DNA from: Diplosphaera chodatii
Taxonomy: Eukaryota; Chlorophyta; Trebouxiophyceae; Prasiolales; Stichococcaceae
DNA: 64,000 nt
Reading direction: 5' to 3'
Assembly (NCBI GenBank): GCA_032358165.1
Contig: JAALGY010000032.1
Coordinates: 4,216,001-4,280,000 of the forward strand
Shown: positions 35,642-49,300 of the stretch, piece after piece
How the letters are laid out: each line of letters starts with the position of its first letter
Numbering within the stretch: the first letter of the stretch is position 1
Position numbers and translations under genes: made by a program
Notes under the pieces: generated by a model
The model's input: only the letters and a program-made list of their open reading frames with translations
Told to the model about the DNA's origin: nothing
The model's database searches: none

Positions 35642-38600
35642 ATGTTCGGCGCCGGCAGCGGAGGCGCGGGGGGTGGCGGTGGTGATGAGACTGCTGCAGA
35701 GCCGCGGGACAGCCCCTGGGCCGACCGCAGCTGCCGCTTCGACGGCGCTGCCACCGGCCCGCTGGCGGGCCTCGCCTTTGGCGCGAAAGACATCTTCGAG
35801 GTGCCAGACTTGCCTGCCGACAGACCCTACAAACCCACAGCCACATCCATGAAATGATCCTGCATCCTGCAGTCTGCTGGCTGTTCAAAACGGTGCGCAG
35901 CTGCGCATGCATATCGCGCTGCCACAGTTCAGTGTGTGGTGAAGGGATGATGTGGCAGAAACTGCTGCTGTCTGCATCAATCCTGGCAGCTCGATTTTCG
36001 CAGGTGAACGGCTTTGTGACGGGCTATGGGTCGCCGCATTGGAGGGCGTCGCATCCACCAGCAAAGGCCACCGCGCCAGCCATCAAGGCAGGGCCTCCCT
36101 GCCTTCTGACATCAGGGACCATCCACTGCCTGGCCCGTAAGATCCTGCTTCAGCAGCAGTCAATGGCAGCACAGTCACCCTGGACCAGGAGCCAGGTGCA
36201 ACGCTGTGAGCGTGCAGCATAAGATGCCCGCAGCGGCGCACAGCAGTAAAAGCTGCAGCTTGTCGCATGCCCACAGGCGCTGCTGGCGGCGGGAGCCTCG
36301 CTGCGGGGCACCACGCAGATGGACGAGATGGCGTTCTCGCTGGACGGGGAGAACGTGCACTACGGGTCGCCCGAGAATCCCGCCGCCCCCGGCCGCGCCG
36401 CCGGCGGCTCGTCGACCGGCTCCGCGGTGCGTTTTGCGCCCTGGCAGCTGGAGGCCGGAAGCTCGAAGCGGCGGTCATGCATGGCGACAATGGCGCCACA
36501 GCCATCAATGCGCTACCCTGCATGCTTCCTACAGTGCATCAGGGGTCAACTCCACATCTGTGCTGCACAGCCAGAGTGACGTGTTGTCAGTGACTGACCA
36601 CGCAGGTGGTGGTTGCGTCGGGCGAGGTCGACATCGGGCTGGGCACCGACACAGCAGGTGTAGCAGTTACAGACCTAGTTGCATGCTAACTATGAACCTT
36701 AGGGTATATGACTCATAGGGTTTAATCGCAGCAGGTGCGGCGCGCCCCAGCCTGGCACAGGTTGCTGCGCTGCACACATGCTTGATCTGCAATAGCACCA
36801 AAATACACACTCTGTGCAGCTGTGGATGGTTAACGTTGCATTATCACTCCTGCGCCGTGCAGTCCTGCGTCGTCTGGTGCAGCCTGACTCACGCACGCTT
36901 GCTACACGCCTGAGGCTGGGAGTGCGTCAGACAAGCGCGTGCACCGAGACCTTCACAACCCAGTGCGGCTGCCTGCCCTTGGCTGCAGGCTCGGTGCGGG
37001 TGCCCGCCTCCTACTGCGGGCTGTGCGGCTTCCGGCCCAGCCACGAGCGCGTGTCGCTGCAGCACGCGCTGCCCATGGCGCCCTCCTTCGACACAGGCAA
37101 ACCGGCTGACCCTGAGGTTGTACCCTAAGTTAATTGGTGTCTGTTGCTGCAGCATTGTCATTGCGGCAGACGCCCATCCTCGCTGATGGTTTGCCCCACA
37201 AATGTCACAGAGCTGCCAAACTTTGCCCATTAGTGACTCTGACACTCCGTAACTTGACGAGCACTCACCCAAACATGATCGTCACACTGCAGCGGGGTGG
37301 ATGACGCGGGAGGTGGGGCTGCTGCGGTCGGTGGGAGGCGCGCTGCTGCGCTTCCAGCGGCAGCCCTTCACGCTACGGCGGTGGCTGGTCGCCGCGGACG
37401 CCTTCGATCTGGTGGAACCCGCAGCCGCCAAGGCGCTGTACGAGGTAGGGTTTGGGCCGGATCTACCTGGTGCCCTGGTTTCAGGCGCAATATGCCACCT
37501 TTGCAGGAAGTCAGTTCAACACATCTGCGATTATGGCCACTGCACACATTAGCCAGCTTGGGGCCAGCGCACAACCCTCAAGTTGTGTAATGGTAGTACA
37601 GGACACAAGCGCAGCATGGCCCTGCAGTTGCATATCTTGCCTGTCCTGCTGCTGCTCTGTGATGCAGTCTGCGCATTCACAGGCAAGGCAGATCTTGCAG
37701 CATGAGGGAGCTCGCTGGTCCCAACGCTTGTAGCTCCTGCATACTCGCAAACAGGCACCAGCCAAGGGCACCAGAGGCGCATGTCTGCTGCCCTTGCCTG
37801 CGGACGGAGACTGTCAGAACACAGCAGCTCTCACCACATGCTGGCATGCCACACCGGGGCTGCGCCTGGCTGCAGGCAGTTGCCGGGGCGAGGGGCGGGC
37901 ATTGCACCAAGACGGTCATTCACGCCCAAGATGCTGAAGATGTATGTGAAACACACCCCTCTCCACATGCCTCTGCATGCTTCCAGCTGCACGGTGACAC
38001 AGCACCCTAAGTTGTGCGCGCAGGCGGTCGCCGGGGCGAAGGCGGGCATCGAGGCGATGCTGGGGCCGCCGGCCGAGGTGCGTGTGGCGGCAGCAGCGCC
38101 AGAGGACACCCTGCAGCGCTGGGGCGACGTCTTCAGCACCATCCAGGTGCCTGCGCTAGATACACCACTCGAATGGAGATACTGGAATGCGGCGGGGGGC
38201 GCTTTGCCATCCCTCGAAAGACGTCGCAGTCTGCACCCCCACAGCTGCGGGTAGCAGAGAAGCGATGCTCTGCAAGGTCATATGGCGCATCAGACCTTCG
38301 GTAGCTAGAGGATGGAGAGCGCTGCTGCTGACGTGATGTGTCGCACTGTTCGCACTGCAGCGGCACGAGCTGTGGGCGCTGCACGGCGGCTGGGTGCGGG
38401 AAAGCAAGCCCGACTTTGGGGCGGGGACGGCGGAGCGCTTCAGGGCAGCCTCCCAGATCACCCAGGAGCAGGTGCACAGCGAACTGCACATCGACAGGGA
38501 CCGAGGGCAGGGCATGAAGCGCTTCGCAGTCGATGATGCGATACGTGCTGCCGAGAGTACTCGCATGGTCTGAAACAGTCGCATCTGATGGGTGATGGTC

Positions 38601-39341
38601 TCGGACACTACTCACACAGGATCTGCCATTGATCCTGTCTGGTCGGCACAGCATCAGCAGATGATGGTGGAGCTGCTCAGCTTTATGCTGCTGTGCTTGC
38701 CCATGCACTGTTGTTTCATGTGCATGTGTCTTTCCTTCTGAGTACTGCCGTCAGCATCAGGATCTGCGACTGGAAATTGCATGCCATGTGCAGGCCGCAG
38801 CCGCTGTCAAAGAGCAGGCGCGGATACGGACGCATGTGGACAACCTGCTGGCCTGGAACGCGGTTCTGATGGTGCCGGCAGCGGTGTCGGCGGCGCCAGC
38901 GCTCGGCGCTTCGCCTGAGCAAAAGGCCCCCCTGCGGCAGAAGCTGGTCGGCCTCAACTCCATCGCCGGCCTGTGCGGCCTGCCGCAGGTGAGCTGTCTG
39001 GAAAGCGCTATTCCAATGATTCTATTGGCAAAGCGCTGCTTCCTGCCTCTGTCTGCCACGCAGCACTGCACCCCTGATGGACATGCAGGCATCATCTTCA
39101 TCGACAGCCTGGCTGTTGGCGTGCTGGATACATCGCCTCGTTGATCTCTTGTGAATGAGCTCTTTGATGTCATGTGAAGGATGCAGTTGGGTTGGCACAT
39201 CTGCAGGTGGTGCTGCCGGTGGCACGCACGGAGGAGGGGCCGATCGGATTGGGACTGATCGGGCCGAGGGGCGCGGATGAGGCGCTGCTGGACTTTGCGG
39301 TGGCGGCCATGGCGGCGATGCAGGGTGGCGCCAAACAATAG
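35642..39341 (+). CDS. AMI1: Amidase-signature enzyme, AMI1-like
   Basis: Ten phase-consistent exons: 35642-35800, 36004-36087, 36277-36426, 36606-36657, 36989-37096, 37293-37444, 38024-38146, 38361-38471, 38794-38988, 39207-39341; 422 residues, against about 425 for Arabidopsis AMI1. The catalytic triad of the amidase signature family is visible: Lys49 in FGAKDIFE, cis-Ser126 in GGSSTGSA and nucleophile Ser150 in [13 protein letters not shown]. The spacings (77 and 24) equal those of AMI1. Other shared motifs are [22 protein letters not shown] and [14 protein letters not shown]1 hydrolyses indole-3-acetamide and related amides in the cytosol; activity on that substrate is inferred. Introns 2 (aag|gcaggg) and 5 (acag|gcaaac) use gc donors. 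The frame is open upstream of 35642, but no earlier ATG exists in it. Confidence 0.85.
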
Positions 39342-39605
39342 CATTGCCACAGCCGGGTTGCAGCTACTACTTGTATCAGTCGTTGGTGGACACCGCATCA
39401 AGCACATTTATAGCAGGGCCCTGTAGCAGATGTAGCGAAGGTAGCATGTGGCAGCATTGCGTTCCACCCAAAGCGCGAACAGTTTTGAGAGCAGAGACAG
39501 CACTAAATCGGTACTCAGCCATCAAAGGTCCTGCTGAGGTTCGCATATGACGAAATTCTGGGTGCCAGTGCTGCCGCCAGGCCTTCTGGGTGCCAATGCT
39601 GCCGC

Positions 39606-42600
39606 TCACGGCTTCTTAGCAGCCGCCGCTGCAGTGTATGTTGCACCCGAAACCTCTAGCAGCTCGCTGAAGGGGTTGCGCTCGACCGTGAACGTGATGT
39701 GCTTCAGCACCTGCATGCGACCGACCGGCTTGCTGACATCAGTTGTAGGTGTGTGCGATTATGAGGCGCTGGCAGCAGCAGCCTGCGCTGGCAGGTGTCG
39801 CGGGGCATGCAACGGTGCTCACCTGCCCCTGCAGTGCAGCGCGGTCCTGCAGATCTGCGTACAGTATGGTGTACTCGTAGATCTGCAGGTCAACCATGCT
39901 GATGTAAACCCTCTGTAGGCTTCGTGACTGGCATGCTCCACGATCGATCCAGCAAGGGGTGGTTGTAGCAGGCATGCACCACAGAAGCAAGCGGCGCAGT
40001 TCCAGCAGCTGCTGGCAGGGGTCATGCTTGGTGCAATCAAGGCGGGCGGCAGGCGGCAGCCTCAACGTGGCACAAAACTGGCACCTTGGCCATGAGCGGC
40101 AGCTCCAGGGGGCCCAGGCCGTCACACCGCAGGCCCAGCCACAGCGCCGCCCGCTGCGTCTTCTTGGTCGGCTCCGCCAGGTTGCGCCACCTGCCTGCGG
40201 GTCGGCCGTGCAAGCCCTTTTGTGTAAAACCTTGCAATGTTTGTGGGCAGCGGTATTGCATAGCTGCGCAGCATGTCAGAGTGAACTGGCATGGCACTAC
40301 ACAACCGACAGGAGCATGTAAAAGAGAAGCAGCCCAATTTGCCATCGTGCACTTGACTGACCAGCCAGCTGCACACACGTGTACAGGCCACCTGCTGATC
40401 ATCATACCCAGGCGCTGTATGGATGGAAAACATTCCTGGCTCACCTTCCCAGATGGTGCGGCCAGGGTTGGCCTCCTGCGGCGGCGGCGACGCTGGGGTC
40501 CCCGCTGCTGCAGGGGGGCTGGCAGCCGGCGCCCCGCTCTTGGCTGCGCCCTTGGCCTTCTTTGGCGCCGGCACAGCAGCAGGTGCCGGGGCAGATGCCA
40601 CACCACTGCTGGCTGTCGTGGCAGGCACTGCGGCTGCGGCGGGTGTTGCAGCAGCCCCTGGATCCAATTTCTCGAATTTGACCGCGTCATCCTGGAAGAA
40701 GGGGTTGGCCGCCGCCTGGTCCGTGGGATGCTCGAAGTAGACGGGGGACCGCGACGTGAGGTGCGCATTCTGCCTGGGCAATCGTGCAGACATGCCATCA
40801 GCCACCATGTTGCAGACCATCAATGCAACAGTTCGGCAGTGCTCAGACGCACATCTGCAAGTGACTACAAAGCGCTGCAGCTGCTGCTAGATAGAGTTGC
40901 GTGTGCCGGCCTGCACTGGCGTACCCAATGACCAGGCTGTCGTCAACTGTCAGGCGCACACGATACCACCGGTTGAAAGCGAACTTCAGGCTCGCGGGTG
41001 CCTTGGCAGTCCTGAAGCGCTTGCCTGCATAGCAGCAAGACTTACACTCGTATATGGATGCCCACCAGATGCTGACATGCAACTGCTGGCTATCACCATC
41101 GACAACTCTGGGCAGGAGGAAATAACATGCACACCAGCGAGAAGGCTGGAAATGCGCACCGTCGGCCTTGAAGTGGATGGGCTGGCCGGTGATGTCATCG
41201 CAGAATGACAGCTGCAGCGTCCAGGTGCTCCTGCACTTTCAGGCAGCAGGAACGGCACGTTGTGCATCATGATGGCCGGCATCTAAACAAACGAGGGCAG
41301 CAGCCACATGTGGCCTGCTGTCGGAGGCCACAGCGCAAGGTTGGCACCTTGCGCTGGGCAGCGACCTGCACCATGTCTCACAGCAGGGTTTCAACAGGGC
41401 CTGTTCTCACCGTGGTGCGTCGCGCTGCCGCTGCCGCTTTGCAGCCCTGGTGCTAGCACCCGCTTCGCCGTCGGTATCCGCTCCTGTCTCCTGGCTGGCG
41501 CCGGCGGCAGCGTTTGGAGGCCCCGCAGCGGATCGGTCAGCAGGATTCTCAGCAGGCCGCTTGCTGCCGCCGGATCTGCTGTTGCCGCCGGCTGCGCTGC
41601 TGCCGCCCTTACCGGCTGGCGCTGCTGCAGGGCTGGCAGTGGGAGCTGCGCTGGCGGCCTGCAAGTTAGGCGGCGTGCCTGGCTGCTGCTGCGCAGGCTG
41701 GAGGCTGGGCTGTGCGGCTGCCGCTGCCGCCACAGCGTGGGCAGCTGCCTGCGAGCTTCTTCCTGCAGGAGCTGCAATGGGTGTTACCAGCGGGTGCTGT
41801 GCCTGGGGCGCCCCTGCCAGTGGCGCATGTGCAACTGCTGCAGCTGCAATAACTGCCAGACTGGACCCACCAGCATGACCAGCAGTAGCGCCAGTGATCA
41901 CAGCCTTGCTGCTGGCTTTCACGCCATGAATGGCAGAAGGTGGCTGTGGCACAGGGGCTGCGGCAGGGTTGGACGCGGCCGCAGCAGCGGCTTTCTGACA
42001 CGGCAGCGGCGGCAGCAGCTTGCCCGCCGCCAGCGCCCCGGCGATCAGCTCGTTCCTGCGGGCCACCCGGCGAGCCGCTGCCTCCCTGCGCTTCTCCACC
42101 TGTATGCATGTTGCGAATGTGAAATGCCACACCATATACTGCGCGCCGGCATCACATCTGTGTAAGCAGGTCGCCGTCCAACAGCTGGTCAGGCAGGTGG
42201 GGTTCAGGCTAGCTAAGGGTGTAGTCCAGGGCATTACCTGCGCCTCCTCAGCTTTGGACACAGCTGCCAGCTCCTTCCGGTCGCGCTCTGCGATGGCTGC
42301 ACGCATGCTGTCGATGGGGTTCGTCAGCCCCCTGGCGCGGGCCGCCGCGGCAATCTTGGCGATGATGGCCGCGCCCCCATCCGGCAGCTTTGCCGCCCCT
42401 GATACACCGTGGAGTACATTGGTGTACGTTGAACTGATCTGATGGAGCGGGTGCAACATGTTGACAACAAGGCACACCTGCACAAGCACATCGGCAGTTC
42501 CGAGGGTGTGCCTGCAGCTGCTCAAGCAGTTGACAAGCGTGCAGAAAAACATGTCAAAACGGAATCTGAGATGTTAGAATAGAACAACATTGCTACCTGG

Positions 42601-42894
42601 CGGTGCGCAGGCCTTCAGCAGGATCTCCAGCCACTGGGCGTTGCCCTCGAATGTCGGGATCTGCGGCTGCGTGGGCGGCAGCTGCGGCTGCTGCGGCCTT
42701 GTTTCCACCCGCACTACGGCATCAAAGTGCATCGATTCCATAGACTCGTCCTGCATCCAGTCTTCCTCAAAACCATGGCTGATTCTGTACTCCAGCTCTG
42801 CGAAGCAATCATCAAGGCTGCCGGGAGCCACGACGGGCTCAAAGGTCATCTTCATGGGCGCTTCCGACTGCGTCATAGCCATTTCACCGTCCAT
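39606..42894 (-). CDS. Unrecognised protein, probably nuclear
   Basis: Nine phase-consistent exons: 42894-42597, 42398-42238, 42099-41411, 41230-41160, 41024-40925, 40773-40445, 40194-40085, 39882-39823, 39710-39606; 640 residues. I do not recognise the family. The N-terminus is acidic (around LDDCFAELEYRISHGFEEDW). A charged helical segment follows (around VEKRREAAARRVARRNELIA), then a 230-residue Ala/Pro/Gly-rich exon ending in a basic KRQRQRD patch that could be an NLS. The C-terminal half looks globular: WTLQLSFCDDITGQPIHFKA, LKFAFNRWYRVRLTVDDSLV, NPFFQDDAVKFEKLDPG, RWRNLAEPTKKTQRAALWLG and LKHITFTVERNPFSELLEV. The clean phasing and conserved-looking segments make it a real gene. The start is the first ATG after upstream frame noise. 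Confidence 0.65.
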
Positions 42895-43372
42895 GAAAGT
42901 GCTGAGCGACTGCAATGCGATGTATAGCGTCTGGATGCACGCAGACGGGATTGGCGGATGCCAACGGGCAGGGTGGCTGATGGCCTTCGTTCGCGGGGGC
43001 GAACTGCACTGCGCGTCGCTTCGCATGCCTGTACACCCGCTTGACACTCGTGATCTCATCTGCAGGCATCAAGGTTGCCGACACGCTGAAATGGTCGCAC
43101 GGTGACGTCGCATACCTGGCTGACTGCATCCCGTCAGCTAGCGTTCCTTTGAGCAGCGTGCAAGTCAAAGCCTGCAGATGATACCTGCACCTGACAGGGA
43201 TGTCAAATACTCAGAATGGCTGCTGCTGGTGATTGGAGGACTCGGCTGGGTGCCTTGATCTGCTTTACATGGATTGGCCCACCTGCGATTTTGTCGATGT
43301 ACCTTAACCTGTCTGACATGTGGCAGACTGCCCAAAAACGCAAGCACCCCAGCGGCAAGCCTGAATCATAGT
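42895..43372. promoter_or_regulatory. Short divergent region upstream of HAP2
   Basis: Only 478 bases separate the ATG of the minus-strand gene (42894) from the HAP2 ATG (43373). Both promoters must sit here or overlap the 5' UTRs. No core element was recognised. Confidence 0.4.
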
Positions 43373-46300
43373 ATGCGCTCCAAGCGTTCTGGGCGCTGGA
43401 TGCGTCCCGCAGCGGCAGCGGCCTCCCTCCCACTGCTGCTGGTGCTGGTGCTGCGGCATGCGGCAGCGCAGGCAACAGTGGTGTCCAGCAGCAAGCTGCA
43501 GTCTTGCGTGGCAGACGGCACGGTGAGCCCGCTGAGAAGCCCCTCACCATCCCCCACATCAGCTCACCTTCAGCAGCGGCCATATCGACTTGCATGGGAT
43601 GTCCATCTATCTGCTCAGCGCATGCCATCGATGCCCATTTGCCATCGCCTGTGATAATCTAGCAGTGGTCGAAGCCGTGCATCGCGGGTAGCACGGTACA
43701 TGACCCTCGCTTCACGGGGTTCAGGCAACAGCGGGCGCGCTGGCGTGCCAGCAGAAGCTGGTGGTGACGCTGGCGGTGGCCGGCAGCGCCAGCCTGGCGA
43801 CCTCCACCCTGCAGTTCTCCGTGCCCTGCGTCGGCAGGTGAGGGTTTAAGCACACTGTCCGTTGCGCTGTGTACACTTTTGCACTTGGCATCGCCATCTC
43901 TCTGCAGGTATCAGCAGCGACTGCCCACAGCTGCCGGGGGATTCCCAATTCTGGTGCCGCAGTTGGTATGCTCTTGTCCTGTCTGGCGGCTGCTGCGGTG
44001 GCTGTTCCTGCAAGTCAGCCTCGGTCTTAACTGAAAAGGTGTTGGTGCTGCGCTGCAGTGAGGACGGCAGGTGCCCCTGCAGCTGCGACTACGTGACGGA
44101 CCCCACCTGCGGCTGCCGCGACATCGTCGGCGGGCTCAACGTGTCGCTCACCAAGTCGCCGGTGTATGCGACATACCCCCTGCTGTACGCGCGCTCCTTC
44201 AACGCAAAGCCATATGAGGTGCGCCTGCTGGCGGTCAGGCCATCTGGCTGCAGGAGTTCATCTTCTTGATGCTGCAGCCTGCAACTGCAATTGCAGCGGG
44301 CATCCGTCGGCGATCAGAACGTGTTGTCAGATGCTGCGCATGACGCCGTCCTTGCACTTACAACTTCCCGTGTGACAGCCGCCCCGGCCGCCGTCTGACC
44401 CGCTGCCCGTGCCCTGCGCCCTGCAGGCGCTCATCACAACAGGCGGCCATACGGGGGTCAGCTGCGCAGACGGCGCCAACTCTGCCAGCCCCACCTGCGG
44501 CTTCTTCAAGGACTCTGCCGGCAAGAACATCCAGTGCGGCATGCTGCTCGCTGCTCGATCGGCATCCCTTCAACCCCTGCAACACCACGCCATCATGCGT
44601 GTCAGCCATATGGCTCACCATGCATGCGTGGCTACTTGTCAGGTCTGTCGTCTTTCCAAGTTGTGCACAGCAAAACGATGGCGTGGGTGAGAGCCTGCTG
44701 CTGAGAGTTGGTCGTGCAGGGATTCGCAGGGCTTCTGCTGCAGCTGCACCTTCAGCCAGAGCCTCAGCGCCTCACTTGGCGGCACCGCTTCCCAGGTGTC
44801 GCTCACTTGTGCACATGCATGATCGGCCTGACCCTCGTGCAAACACTCATTGAATGGGCTCGAAGTCAACTCAGCAGCCTCTGAAACAGCTGGCAGCACC
44901 TGTACAGCATCATGTGCCGCATGTGAAGGACAGCTGATGGTACCAGGTCCATGAGCATCGTTTGCTGGCAGCAGGCGACGCGCGCCAACCTGGACTGCTC
45001 CTTCTTCGACACCTTCCCGCTGTTCAACGGCGTCTCGGGCTCTGCCAGCTGCCTGCGCTACGACGCGCTGTGGTACGCGGTGAGCAGCACCAACTGCACC
45101 AGAGGCGGCACAGCGTCCAGCAGCCTGCCAACTGACGGCGGCATGTGCTGCGATACGGCGTCATTGCCAAACTTGGGAGGCATGCCTCTGATTACAGCAC
45201 CCTCGGGTTGCCACTAGCTCGCTGTGCCCAGCCAGACTCCCTTGCTCTCAGACGTGTGCACAATCAGAAGCACAAGTACTGCTCATCTTATCTTGCAGGG
45301 ATACACCATACAGGGTGCCACCCTCGACTTCAGCATCAATGCGACCGTCACGTCGCCGGCCGCCGGCGACTCCGACGCCACCAGCAGGGATGTCGTCGCC
45401 CTGGGGCCGTCCACCCCAGTCGGCCTTAGTTCAAAGGCAAGCCAGGGCATCTGTGAGTTGCTGATACCAGCGTTGACAGTACCCTCTCTCCCGCGCACAA
45501 GCCTCCTGCCGGGCCTGAAACGCAAATAGCTGAGGGTGGTGTGGATGTGTGAATGCCTATGCATACTGTGACAGCATGATGAACAAGGGTGCGGCTGGTG
45601 TGCAGCGCAGGGGACTGTCAGCGCGACGCTGTTGGGGGACCTGGCGTCATACACGGCGTGGCCGGACGTGACTGGGAAGTACCTCATGGTGCCCTCCCCC
45701 TTAGGTACCTGTACAAACAGCGCCATTGTCACGCATGCACACAGGCAACCCTGCACGCGTTTCTCGGGGCGGCGAGCCAGAGCGCTCATGGCACAATGCT
45801 GAGCAGCTTGTGGTCGCTAACTTTTTGCCGCAGGGCAGAACGCGGCGGCGTCGCTGCAGGCCAACCGCTCAGCGTGGATGGTGCTGCCGCCCAGCCTGGT
45901 ATCGGAGACCGGCAACGACTGCGACCTCGTGGGCACCAGCTTCGCCGCCTTCCGCAACCAAGTGGTGGGTTTGGTGGCGAGCACGGTCGGCCGCCCGATA
46001 TGCTGCCGCACACGCGTTCAACACGCTGCCACAACGCGGACACCACAACCTGTCACCATCCAGGTCGCCTGCAGCATCCAGCTTGAATGCACAGCTGCCG
46101 ATCAGTGAGGTTGTGACACTGTGCTGACACCAGCCGCGGGCCGCCACCCTGCAGAACGCGTGCAAGCGGCCGGTGGGCAGCTGCCTCGGCGGCCAGCTGA
46201 CGGACCTGGCGGTCGCCGACAGGGCGCGTGCCGCCGCCAGCACCACGCCGCTGTACGCGATCAGCCGCTATGGCGGCGGCGCCAGCAACACCAAGCAGGT

Positions 46301-49300
46301 GCCGCTCAGTGTGCACTCAAGCTCACACGGCACACCGACAGCATGTTTGGAGGCCCATGCAGGCCCGACTGCTGCAGCATGGCTGGCTGTCAAGAAGCTG
46401 ATGAATGCAGGCAAGCGCAGCGTGAATGTCAGCGGTGCACGACGCTGCACCTGCTGCAACACAGCGATGACCTCGAGGCAAGCGAGCTCCAGGCTTCACC
46501 CTCGCCGCAGGGCTTCTCCAAGACGCTCGGCAGCAGCAGCCGGCTGTTCCTGGCGCTGCCGGTGGCGGCGCAGACCAGCAGCCTGGTGGTGCTGTCGGTC
46601 GTGGCGGACGACCTGCAGCTGGTCACCAACCGGTCGCCCGGCAACATCACCAGCGCACAGGTGCTACCACCTACGTCGTGTTTCAGGACATAGTAGTGCC
46701 GGTTTGATCGTCGTCACTGCCTCTGTCGTCTCTGTCTTCTGGGGCAGAGGCAGGAGCTCGCGCAGCTCTCTGGCAGCACCATGGCAACCCAGAAGTTGCC
46801 ATCCAAAGGCAAAGCTGCTGCCGTTCCTGGCAGCTGATGGAGACAATCCTTGGGACCACACTTCTATTGAAATCGATGTAGCTTGGGACATTATTGTCAA
46901 ATGACAAGATGACATGGTTTTCGTCAGGGCAACAGCACTTTCTCTGAGGCTGCTCATGCTGCGCAGGTGTGCCGGTTCGCCAACGTGTCGTGCGGCGGGT
47001 TCCAGGCGCTAGCGGATCGGGGGTACCTGCAGGTAGGCGTGTCCAACGCCGGCCACATCGCCGCCAGCTTTACAATCTCGGTAAGATACTTGTGTAAGCC
47101 CTGAGGGCGGCAGTGAGATGCAGCCTGGCTGATCTTGCTGCGGTGCTACTACCCCCATGTGTGACGGGACGTAAGAGTTGCTGCGGTGCTACTACCCCCA
47201 TGTGTGACGGGACGTGAGAGTTGCTGCACATTGCAGCTCCCAACCTACCGCGGCCAGCGCTTCGAAGGCGGCCTGCCGATTCCGCCTGTTGCCGAGGCGG
47301 CCTCATGTGTGCAGGTTGCAAACTGCACTGGAGCGGTCGCGCCCATCGTGGCGCAATCGGTCAGCATGGCCGCGCTCGGGGCGGCGCGCCTGGTGTTCGA
47401 CGTGTTCGTGACCAGCGCGGCCGCCCTGCAGAACAACACCTGCACCGTCACCCTGCTCGACTCCCAGGTGAGGCGTGCGCACTTAGCAATCCTGCGCCCT
47501 ACCCCTTTGTGCACTGCAGTGCTCAGCAGTGTACGTGCGACTGTCTGCAGTCCCCCATCCGCTAGACAGCGCCATGCGCATAGCACAGTGCTGAGCGCAT
47601 ACCTGACCTGGTGGTGAAATTGTCTGCAGCTGCCCACGTTGTCAGCACAGCGCAGAAGTGGTCCTGCATGCATCTGCACAGATGCATGACACTTCGGTCA
47701 ATGAAAGACTGCTGCATGCAGAATGCCGTGACAGACAGGCAGGCGGTAAGCTTCTACACGAACGCCACGGTGTTCCAGGACAACCCCAGCAACCCCGCCA
47801 CTGGTGCCAGCGTAAGCTCTGCTGCAGCTACGCTGCAACCCCAAGTTTGGGCTGCTTTGTTGCCATGCAGTTGGGCAAAGGCGTGGCCACCACATGTGCT
47901 ACGGCATCCGGCATGTCTACCACAACAGTTGCCATCCTTCATGATTGACATCTGCAGGTCAACGAGACATCGGGCGGCGGCTTCAGCATCAGCGTCAACT
48001 TCTGCTCCACGCTGTGCACCAGCATCTTCCAGGTGCTATGCGCTGCCAAGGCTGCTAGTGTCGCGTCAGCAAGATTATTGCAGCCCACAGGCCGACCTGC
48101 AGATGGACCTGGGCCATCATACAGTACATGAGTGTCTCAGCTGGCTGCTGTGTATTGGCATGCCGGCAGGTTGCATATGGCTCATATGTCCGGCAGTCCC
48201 ATGCCTGCAGGTGTCCTGCATCCTGGTGCACCGCTGCTGGTCCAAGTTCTTCGGGCTGCTGGCCTTCATCGTCGGCATGTTGCTGCTGGGTGGGTGCCTC
48301 GTCAGCCGTGACATGATCACATTGTATGCTGTCAGACTAGGAAGGCATCTGAACGCTGAGCAGTTATGTGTATCAGCACGACACACTGCACTGGCGCGTG
48401 ACATACAGTGTGCCACCAGCTCAGCGGCAAGCTGCCACAGATTGCATCAGCGGCCGCGGTCGATCACCCCAGCGTGCGCTGGAAGCCCGGGAGCTCAATG
48501 TGCCACACGCAGCCGATGAGCGTCACATGTCGGCGATGCAGTGGCGCTGGTGTGGACGGCATTTTGGCGCGGCTGGGTTGGCGTGTGCCTGGAGTGCTGC
48601 TGCGCGGCGCTGTGCCGGCGGCAGCGGAAGGGCACCCCTGCAGCAGAGGTTGCCGAGGCCGGCAAATCAGGTGCGCCCTGGGCATGCTGCAGAGCACACC
48701 ACACATCTGGCCAGTCGCTGTCTGGCAAGCATGCAGTCAGCAGCTGGGCTGACATACTGGGACTACACCACCCAGATGCTGCAGCCAACAAGATGTGATG
48801 CATGGTCGAACGCGGTGCTGTGCTGTGGGACTGTAACCTACTGAAGTCATGGCATCCAAAATGCAGGCGAGACGGCGGCGATGATGAACCTCATGGCGCA
48901 GACGGTGTCCCTCGCCAGCCGCGCCTTCACTCCCCCTGCCGCCCAGACCATGCCAGCCGGCGCCGCCGCCGGCGCCACCGCCTCAGCGGAGCAGGGCGCT
49001 GCGACGACGGATGTGGAAGCCGGAAGCACAGGGGGCGGCGCAGGGGACAGAGAAACAAGCAGGGTCAGGGCGGGCACCGGCAGGGCGGCGGCTGCTGCGA
49101 CTGCGGCAGGCGGCTCTGCTGCATGGGCCCTGCTGCACGGCACGGCCAAAGGTATGCTAGGCTGCAACTCACAGGGCTTTGTCGGTAGCAGGACCACATG
49201 CAGGAGAGTGCTACCAGGTTACTGGCAGCATTGGCTGGAGGGGTGGCTTCGCATCATGGCAGGGGTGGGCATAGCGGATTAGCTCACGAGTAGGACGGGT

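Noticed and set aside
40086..40931. Plus-strand frame of 281 codons
   Set aside because: Antisense to exons of the phased minus-strand gene at 39606-42894; Arg/Cys-rich composition typical of shadows.
45436..45480. Alternative gt donor for HAP2 exon 7 (aca|gtaccc)
   Set aside because: It would keep the frame and add 14 residues, but the gc donor aag|gcaagc matches the GC-donor consensus and fits the HAP2 alignment better; left as a minor possibility.
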